From a virus, in the IMG/VR virus record IMGVR_UViG_3300037262_000028, positions 1 through 57,168 of that record: 57,168 nucleotides of DNA; one strand, given 5' to 3'. Below the pieces are notes generated by a model that did no database searches, had not been told where the DNA came from, and saw nothing but the letters and a program-made list of their open reading frames with translations. A program made the position numbers and the translations under genes. Of the stretch, positions 52,348 through 57,168 are shown piece by piece. Within the stretch, counting starts at the first letter, position 1. Each line of letters starts with the position of its first letter.

Positions 52348-53055
52348 TTACTGCGCGCGACGACGGCGACCTGTCGCTACCGGCTCAGTTGCGGCAACTG
52401 GTGCAGCTGCCGTTTCCTGTTTCGGTTCTTCTTTCGTTGCACCGCGACGCCGGGTTGTGACCGGTTCTTCTGCTGCAGCCGGTTCATCGCCTCCCATCGG
52501 AATCCATTTCAGTACGTTAAATACCGGCGTGAAAATTTTACCGTACTGTTTATGGATATAATGCTCTTTACCGAGTTTAACGATCGGCACGGGCTTGGAT
52601 TCGTCCTTATCGATTTGTTCAGCAATCGTCAGACCGAGCTCCTGGACTGCGCGCTTGCCGCCGACAGAAGTAGCCGCATACCGCACTTCCATGCCTTCGT
52701 CTTCACCAGACATACATAACAGTGAAAGACTGACCTGGGCTTCCCAGCCGCGTTTCGCGCCGGCCGGTTCGGCAGGCATATCAGGTAACGGTTCACTGAT
52801 TGCTACCATCTTTTCCCCCAGGACAACAGCGTCTCCCCACGCAATAAAGCCGTGAAGGAAACCCAGAGGGTTAATAGCCCAGGTCGCATCATCAGTAATT
52901 TCGGTTTGATCTGCACCAAACACCCACGACCCGGTTTTGTCCATTTTGAGAATGGTGCCGCCGCCGGACGTATCGACCCGAATGTTACTCAATGCTACTG
53001 ACATCGATTTGACTGAAGGTAGATTAGCCCCTTTGAATACTTGTAGATTTGTCAT
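52348..53055 (-). CDS. Single-stranded DNA-binding protein-like
   Basis: A 235-residue protein with a beta-rich N-terminal 185 residues (GGTILKMDKTGSWVFGADQTEI ... GWEAQVSLSLLCMSGEDEGMEVRYAATSVGG) and a disordered basic/acidic tail with RRRGA and GRRRRAQ ends. Proteins of this form lie next to RecB-like DUF2800 genes and are thought to bind single-stranded DNA. No canonical OB motif is provable by eye. Confidence 0.55.
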   Translation of the reverse strand: MTNLQVFKGANLPSVKSMSVALSNIRVDTSGGGTILKMDKTGSWVFGADQTEITDDATWAINPLGFLHGFIAWGDAVVLGEKMVAISEPLPDMPAEPAGAKRGWEAQVSLSLLCMSGEDEGMEVRYAATSVGGKRAVQELGLTIAEQIDKDESKPVPIVKLGKEHYIHKQYGKIFTPVFNVLKWIPMGGDEPAAAEEPVTTRRRGATKEEPKQETAAAPVAATEPVATGRRRRAQ

Positions 53056-53073
53056 AATGTAATTCCTTTAAGT

Positions 53074-54198
53074 TTAGTTTAGTTTTTCCAGTGCAGCGCG
53101 CATTTGCATGCCTAACTGCATAATCGATGGCCTCGGATCGGATTCTTCGGCCATCGTATTGCCCGATGAAATTGAAACGATTAAGTCTTCAGGCAAGGCA
53201 ATCTTGTGTTTTTTAAGCACCTTCTCAGCTTGTGCTGGTGACAGTAATGAAGTCTCAGTCACTTCGTCTTCGGCGACAAGTTCGGCGAGCCGTTTTTTGG
53301 CTTCCGCTTCGTCCCGCCATTTTCTGGTACCGCGCTTTGCAACCAACTTATAGCCCGGCACCGGAACACTATTTTCTAACATCTGATTAGCCAGATCACG
53401 TAAATCTTTAATCCAGCCTTCCAGCAATACGGCATTGCCCAGATACGCAGCAATTAGTTCTGGACTAATCGCTTTCAAATCTGTTTTTAATGCGCGCTCC
53501 ATTGCACCGGTCATCTTAGGGCACGTCGGTTTGGCAGCACACCATTTGCAATGAGAGCCCGCTTTAAGTGGCGGATTATCACTTTCTGCTAGTTTCAGAG
53601 CGATGTCAAGTTCTAGCTCAAACTGCGCTATACGTTCGAATGTAGTAACCCATCGGCGCATTTCCGGCGGTTGAATAATGACTAATTCAATCTCTTTTGC
53701 GCCGTCGAAAATCCATTTCGCTTCTTCCGTGCGCATGGCCGCCGCAGCATAAAACATCAACTGATAGTTTTCTTCAGCATCGACGATTATTCCCGACCCC
53801 ATCTTGTAATCAGCAACAATAGCGCGTTTACCAAGTCGCCCCATTAAATCAGTCGACCCAAATACGCCAGGTAAAAAATCACCGAAATGGACTCTGGTTT
53901 CAGTCATGTATTCCATCTCGCGATCTGGATCTAATTCATCGATCAATGCGAGAGTAGGGTATATTTTTTCATCGAGCAAGCCCTGCGTCAAAGTAGCCTC
54001 TTCGTATCTCACACCTAAAAGCGCTTCAGGCTTTTTACCGCTACCCATTATTTCGTCCATAACACCGTGAAGTAACGTACCCTCATCGGCATACGAACTC
54101 GAGGGCTTAGGAGGCGCTTTAGCGCATAGATTTACTGACCCCGGACACTGAATTACGCGACTGGCGGAGGACCCGCCAACGATACTGGAATGGTTCAT
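53074..54198 (-). CDS. RecB/Cas4-like exonuclease, DUF2800
   Basis: A 374-residue protein with the DUF2800 start (SSASRVIQCPGSVNL ... EGTLLHGVMDEI) and the PD-(D/E)xK core GSTDLMGRLGKRAIVADYKMG. Cysteine 18 and HCKWCAAKPTCPKM (about 217-230) likely bind an iron-sulfur cluster, as in Cas4/AddB-type nucleases. It probably processes DNA ends in recombination with the SSB-like protein. Confidence 0.8.
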   Translation of the reverse strand: MNHSSIVGGSSASRVIQCPGSVNLCAKAPPKPSSSYADEGTLLHGVMDEIMGSGKKPEALLGVRYEEATLTQGLLDEKIYPTLALIDELDPDREMEYMTETRVHFGDFLPGVFGSTDLMGRLGKRAIVADYKMGSGIIVDAEENYQLMFYAAAAMRTEEAKWIFDGAKEIELVIIQPPEMRRWVTTFERIAQFELELDIALKLAESDNPPLKAGSHCKWCAAKPTCPKMTGAMERALKTDLKAISPELIAAYLGNAVLLEGWIKDLRDLANQMLENSVPVPGYKLVAKRGTRKWRDEAEAKKRLAELVAEDEVTETSLLSPAQAEKVLKKHKIALPEDLIVSISSGNTMAEESDPRPSIMQLGMQMRAALEKLN

Positions 54199-54284
54199 GG
54201 TTTCACCTTAATATTTATGTTATTAATACGGCAGTATTCAGCCCATTGTTCAGCGACTTTAGGGACTTTTATTGAACGAGCCAC
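54195..54284 (-). CDS. Small protein (29 aa) upstream of DUF2800 gene
   Basis: GTG start three bases after the upstream TAG with GGAGG before it; the TGA stop overlaps the next ATG. Product MARSIKVPKVAEQWAEYCRI... Coupling at both ends and the ribosome site support it; function unknown. Confidence 0.45.
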   Translation of the reverse strand: MARSIKVPKVAEQWAEYCRINNINIKVKP

Positions 54285-54287
54285 AAC

Positions 54288-54818
54288 CTAATCATCCTCC
54301 GTGCAGTTATTTTTATGAACGTATTCGTTATGCGCAATCTTCGTGAACGGTGTCCGTAGAAAGCCCCATTTCTGCTGATATTTTCCCGTTATGAATAACG
54401 TCCAGCACCCTTCGCCGGCAGTATTCACTTCGAGCCGGTGCCAGGATTTTGCAGGCCGCCACAGAATTGAGCCTGGACCATAAAACCGGCGCCGTTCACC
54501 TAAGAACAAACCCGACTTGTCATAGTCAAGAGTGACCTCAGTGTAGCCGCCTTTGAGAATAACTGTCAGGTAAGCCCAGGGATGGTCGTGGTGTTCTCTT
54601 GCATTATCAGAGCGCAGGATATGGTGAACGCGGATAGCGATATCGAATGTTTGCAGAAAACGGATGAGGGGGTTTTTGAACCAGGATACTTTCCCGCAAC
54701 CTGGACCAGCCTTCTCGCTGGCATACGGCACAAGCCAGAACCGCTCCATGTAACCTTCCAGATGGAAGTACGGTGTTTGTTTGGCACGGTTGATTAGGTA
54801 ATCGGCAATGTTTGGCAT
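54288..54818 (-). CDS. Cupin-like protein (176 aa)
   Basis: Start at 54818 follows the previous stop with ACGGAG upstream, preferred to 54854. The core REHHDHPWAYLTVILKGGYTEV ... GSILWRPAKSWHRLEV ... CWTLFITGKYQQKWGFL is the double-stranded beta-helix metal site pattern (H-x-H, then H) of small cupins in phage early operons. Substrate unknown; perhaps a nucleotide or sugar modification step. Confidence 0.7.
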   Translation of the reverse strand: MPNIADYLINRAKQTPYFHLEGYMERFWLVPYASEKAGPGCGKVSWFKNPLIRFLQTFDIAIRVHHILRSDNAREHHDHPWAYLTVILKGGYTEVTLDYDKSGLFLGERRRFYGPGSILWRPAKSWHRLEVNTAGEGCWTLFITGKYQQKWGFLRTPFTKIAHNEYVHKNNCTEDD

Positions 54819-54819
54819 G

Positions 54820-55080
54820 TCAGCTCCGTAGCAAGTCGTCATCGGTGCGGTCATCTAGCTCCCAACTACGCAGTGAGGCAATTTCTAGTTTCGTTTTCGT
54901 AGGCAATTCGACGGCTTCTATTAGTGCAGCCAACATTTCGGCTAAAAGCTCGACTTTTACTAGTATGTGAGAACGTTCATAAGCATCCCCGCAAGCATCT
55001 GCTAATGTATTGTTAATAACGTCGTTAAAATTGACGCCACGCATGACGCGATTATCTTCAAAACTATTTTTCAAATTCAT
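54820..55080 (-). CDS. Hypothetical protein (86 aa), first gene of replication operon
   Basis: Helical protein MNLKNSFEDNRVMRGVNFND ... LTKT-like middle, acidic end (ELDDRTDDDLLRS). It follows the perfect TTGACA promoter by about 30 bases. Regulatory or structural role unknown. Confidence 0.55.
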   Translation of the reverse strand: MNLKNSFEDNRVMRGVNFNDVINNTLADACGDAYERSHILVKVELLAEMLAALIEAVELPTKTKLEIASLRSWELDDRTDDDLLRS

Positions 55081-55116
55081 AATCTATCTCCAGTTAAATT
55101 AATTTTGCGAATTTGC

Positions 55117-55145
55117 AGAATACAACAAAATTTTATTTGTGTCAA
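55117..55145 (-). promoter_or_regulatory. Promoter of the replication operon
   Basis: Minus strand perfect TTGACA (55145-55140), 17-base spacer, TATTCT (55122-55117), 37 bases from the first ATG. It overlaps the region of the rightward promoter. Confidence 0.75.
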
Positions 55146-55155
55146 AAAGTTTTTG

Positions 55156-55164
55156 TGCTATATT
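55156..55164 (+). promoter_or_regulatory. Extended -10 promoter for the rightward operon
   Basis: TGCTATATT gives an extended -10 (TGN plus TATATT at 55159-55164) with a weak TTGTGT -35. Together with the leftward promoter it forms a 121-base divergent control region (55081-55201). Confidence 0.6.
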
Positions 55165-55201
55165 TGCGTTAAAGCTGAAAATAACATGAGGAGAAATTAA
55201 C

Positions 55202-55666
55202 ATGCCTAGAATCGATAGCGTTATCAAACAACTTGAAGTCGACATTAACCGCTTACTGCTTAAAGATATCAAGGTTGGCGACTTTATCCGCTTCGAAGAA
55301 GAAGGTAAAAAATACGAAATCCAGGCACGCAGTGGCGACTTTCTGGTGCTAAATAAGCCTTTTGCACGCCGGCGAAGAAGGGGCATGTCTTGTATTAAAA
55401 CGGTGATTTATACAATAATCGATCTGGAAAGACAAATTCGCGGAGTGACGATTTATACAATAGACGATCTGAACAGACAGCTTAGTGAACCGGGAGACCT
55501 GTTATACAGGTCCGTCGCCGAAACGCGATTACAGTGTGAAGAGATGCTGGAACGGTTATTGGCTGGCGACACAGAAGTGAGCCACCGCAATAACGTGCCA
55601 CTACGTATGAAGAAAATTATTAAAGCTGAAGATGCACGTAAAAGAACATATAAGGTGAACAAATGA
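55202..55666 (+). CDS. Hypothetical protein (154 aa)
   Basis: Preceded by GAGGAG. The N-terminus reads SVIKQLEVDINRLLLKDIKVGDFIRFEEEGKKYEIQ (SH3-like), then two similar halves with VIYTIIDLERQIRGV / TIYTIDDLNRQLSEP, and a helical end. First gene of the rightward operon. No function is known. Confidence 0.65.
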   Translation: MPRIDSVIKQLEVDINRLLLKDIKVGDFIRFEEEGKKYEIQARSGDFLVLNKPFARRRRRGMSCIKTVIYTIIDLERQIRGVTIYTIDDLNRQLSEPGDLLYRSVAETRLQCEEMLERLLAGDTEVSHRNNVPLRMKKIIKAEDARKRTYKVNK

Positions 55667-55860
55667 TGAATACTGACTACCGCAATTACACTGACGCTCA
55701 GCTTTTGGCGGCCTACGCGCATTTATGTTCTGCGCACGCAGAAGTGACAGATAAGTTAAGCAATTATTTTTCGCAAACCCTTATAGACAAGTATGACCGT
55801 AACATCGACGATTTTCAGGAACTACACTCCGAATTAATTTTGCGAAGTATAGGATATTAA
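55663..55860 (+). CDS. Hypothetical protein (65 aa)
   Basis: ATGA overlap with upstream; two adjacent ATG codons. A helical protein beginning MMNTDYRNYTDAQLLAAYAH. Function unknown. Confidence 0.6.
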   Translation: MMNTDYRNYTDAQLLAAYAHLCSAHAEVTDKLSNYFSQTLIDKYDRNIDDFQELHSELILRSIGY

Positions 55861-56133
55861 ATGCGCGAATCCGAAATAGAACGCTATTTTATCTGGGCTG
55901 TCGCCATGAAAGGCGGCAAGACATATAAGTTTCGTTCTGTCACGCAGAACGGTGTGGCTGACCGGATCGCCTGTTTGCCAAATGGTGATACGTGGTACGT
56001 CGAGCTAAAGGCTCCCGGCGGCAAGATGGAACCGTTACAGATCGAATTCCAGAATGAAATGCGCCGGTTGAATCAGTTGCATGCATGCTTGTCGACAAAA
56101 GAGGAGATTGACCAATGGATGAAGAATCTTTAG
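55861..56133 (+). CDS. VRR-NUC domain nuclease
   Basis: A 90-residue protein with NGVADRIACLPNGDTWYVELKAPGGKMEPLQIEFQ, the VRR-NUC core (D..., E-x-K) of restriction-like nucleases. Single-domain members occur in phages and may cut Holliday junctions or flaps. It starts right after the previous stop and overlaps the next gene. Confidence 0.8.
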   Translation: MRESEIERYFIWAVAMKGGKTYKFRSVTQNGVADRIACLPNGDTWYVELKAPGGKMEPLQIEFQNEMRRLNQLHACLSTKEEIDQWMKNL

Positions 56134-56456
56134 AAAATAAACTGTACGCTTTTTTGGTCAGCAGAACGCCTCAATCTTATTCAGTCCAATGGCTGTCTAA
56201 ACGGTTTAACGTAACGACAGTCGACCTGCGCGCTGTGCTGAACTCGCTGGTAAATGACCCGTATATTCAGCAAGCTAATCAGCGCCAGATACGATATTAC
56301 GTGCCAGAAGTGTCAACAACGCCAGGGCGCTACGTTCCGCCGTTCAGACCGCTGAAACTAGACCCGCGAATGGGCGAACGATGCAAAGAGTTGTATAGCG
56401 AAGGCCATAGCGTAAAGTCAATGGCTTCGTCAGTATTAAACCGCAGAGAGGATTGA
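56115..56456 (+). CDS. Winged-helix-like protein (113 aa)
   Basis: Overlaps the VRR-NUC gene by 19 bases. Residues 5-60 (LYAFLVSRTPQSYSVQWLSKRFNVTTVDLRAVLNSLVND) look like a winged helix and RQIRYYVPE like its wing. A C-terminal helix RCKELYSEGHSVKSMAS follows. DNA-binding is inferred. Confidence 0.6.
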   Translation: MDEESLENKLYAFLVSRTPQSYSVQWLSKRFNVTTVDLRAVLNSLVNDPYIQQANQRQIRYYVPEVSTTPGRYVPPFRPLKLDPRMGERCKELYSEGHSVKSMASSVLNRRED

Positions 56457-56460
56457 AATT

Positions 56461-56709
56461 ATGATATTCAACTGCTTGAAACACGGAATTTCGTATGGCG
56501 GTGTTTGCATGCTGTGTCTGAATGAAGCGCTTGCTATGGTCCAGCAGCCGCTATACCCTCCGACACGACGCCAGTATTACGCAGCGAAAGCGATGCAAGG
56601 AATTATCACAGCTAACGCCGGTTTGAATTATGACGAAATTTCCGTGGCACGAAATTCTTTCGCTATGGCTGATGCCATGATCAAATTCGAACAGAATGAA
56701 CAATCGTGA
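56461..56709 (+). CDS. Zinc-finger-like small protein (82 aa)
   Basis: Begins MIFNCLKHGISYGGVCMLCLNEA: C-x2-H ... C-x2-C suggests a small zinc site. The rest is helical. Next gene starts with GTG over its stop. Function unknown. Confidence 0.55.
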   Translation: MIFNCLKHGISYGGVCMLCLNEALAMVQQPLYPPTRRQYYAAKAMQGIITANAGLNYDEISVARNSFAMADAMIKFEQNEQS

Positions 56710-56909
56710 GTACTGAAATGATTGCTTATCTCGGCTTTAAACGAGAAACCGAAGTTGTATGTAACCCGGTCGATTTAGGTTGCGGTGCTGGCCAGGTAGA
56801 CTGTTTCGAATGTGGCGGCGATGGCGACTGGACAAAATTTTTCCCTGAATTGGGACCGCAGAAATGCGTCCAATGTAAGGGAACCGGAAAACAATTAATT
56901 GGGATATAA
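56706..56909 (+). CDS. Zinc-knuckle protein (67 aa)
   Basis: GTG at 56706 overlaps the upstream stop; ATG at 56718 is an alternative. CFECGGDGDW and CVQCKGTGKQ form two CxxCxGxG knuckles, as in DnaJ zinc domains and the Q-like protein of this genome. Role may be RNA or DNA binding. Confidence 0.6.
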   Translation: MSTEMIAYLGFKRETEVVCNPVDLGCGAGQVDCFECGGDGDWTKFFPELGPQKCVQCKGTGKQLIGI

Positions 56910-56912
56910 ATC

Positions 56913-57168
56913 ATGAGCAATAAATCGGAGCCTGTGGCGTGGATCAACAATAGTGCCTTGCGCACGCTTAAAATTGGTCTGGCTGACCTTGCCACGGTAA
57001 GCCCTCAAGAAACTCAGATGTTCACTAACGCGCTTTATTTGCATCCAGCACCAGCCTTAACCGCCGATCTGAAAGCGGAGTTGATTGAATGCTTAAAAAT
57101 GGGACTGGCTGCACAGATGTATGTGCATGGGACTGAGCGTAAAAGTCCTAATTTTATCAAAGAAGTTT
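56913..57168 (+). CDS. Hypothetical protein, 5' part of junction-spanning gene
   Basis: ATG at 56913 shortly after the previous stop. It runs open to the window end and continues from base 60 at the left, giving 107 residues in all. It begins MSNKSEPVAWINNSALRTLK. The gene links the right and left parts of the rightward operon, which proves circular continuity. Confidence 0.75.
   Translation, partial: MSNKSEPVAWINNSALRTLKIGLADLATVSPQETQMFTNALYLHPAPALTADLKAELIECLKMGLAAQMYVHGTERKSPNFIKEV
57110..57168. repeat. Terminal direct repeat, right copy
   Basis: Second copy of the 59-base terminal overlap, identical to positions 1-59. Collapsing the two copies restores a single gene of 107 codons plus stop across the junction. 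Confidence 0.95.

Overview
The window is a complete tailed-phage genome of about 57.1 kb, assembled as a circle. The first 59 bases (1-59) are repeated exactly as the last 59 (57110-57168), and one open reading frame runs across the junction. It reads as a dsDNA Caudoviricetes phage with a contractile tail (myovirus). The evidence is a DUF3383-type sheath, a tube, a frameshifted tail chaperone pair, a tape measure, a puncturing spike and gp25-like and J-like baseplate proteins, next to a portal, a DUF2213-type protease and a DUF2184-type major capsid protein. The host should be Gram-negative, judged from the spike, a lipobox lipoprotein, Sec-type signal peptides and Shine-Dalgarno sites. The gene order recalls the Bcep781/Pam3-like myophages, but that is an inference. 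I see no integrase, phage repressor, tRNA, CRISPR array or insertion sequence, so a lytic lifestyle is likely but not shown.

Layout, treated as a circle. (1) A rightward operon of small genes starts at a promoter near 55159, crosses the junction and ends at 2620. It holds a VRR-NUC nuclease, zinc-knuckle proteins, a frameshifted PAPS-reductase-like gene and an alanine-heptad repeat protein. (2) The leftward late operon runs 40523 to 2632: small and large terminase, head proteins with a large SGNH-hydrolase protein, portal, MuF-like protein, protease, cement-like protein, capsid, neck, sheath, tube, chaperone, tape measure, baseplate, fibres, holin, endolysin, lipoprotein, lipase and a secreted GH18 chitinase-like protein. 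(3) Just upstream lie a lambda-Q-like gene (40847-41353), a promoter-like site and two terminator-like hairpins before the terminase, which looks like a Q/pR'/tR' late switch. An HNH homing-type endonuclease sits at 41547-42155. (4) A 1.4-kb non-coding block (42156-43591) carries a 23-bp-arm hairpin, 12-bp palindromes, an 18-bp inverted repeat, eleven 15/22-bp tandem repeats and many GACTATT heptamers. It is the best origin or control-region candidate. (5) A rightward operon of very small genes (43592-46661) follows, several of them broken. (6) The leftward replication operon (55080 to 47188) encodes a cupin-like protein, a RecB/Cas4-like nuclease, an SSB-like protein, a family A DNA polymerase with a 3'-5' exonuclease and a primase-helicase.

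The most striking feature is a glycine/threonine-rich domain of about 60 residues. It occurs as insertions in unrelated proteins: the cement-like protein (three copies), sheath (two), J-like baseplate protein, both fibres, and the GH18 enzyme just after its catalytic motif. Several small accessory genes carry single frameshifts or stop codons, which may be decay, sequence error or recoding.
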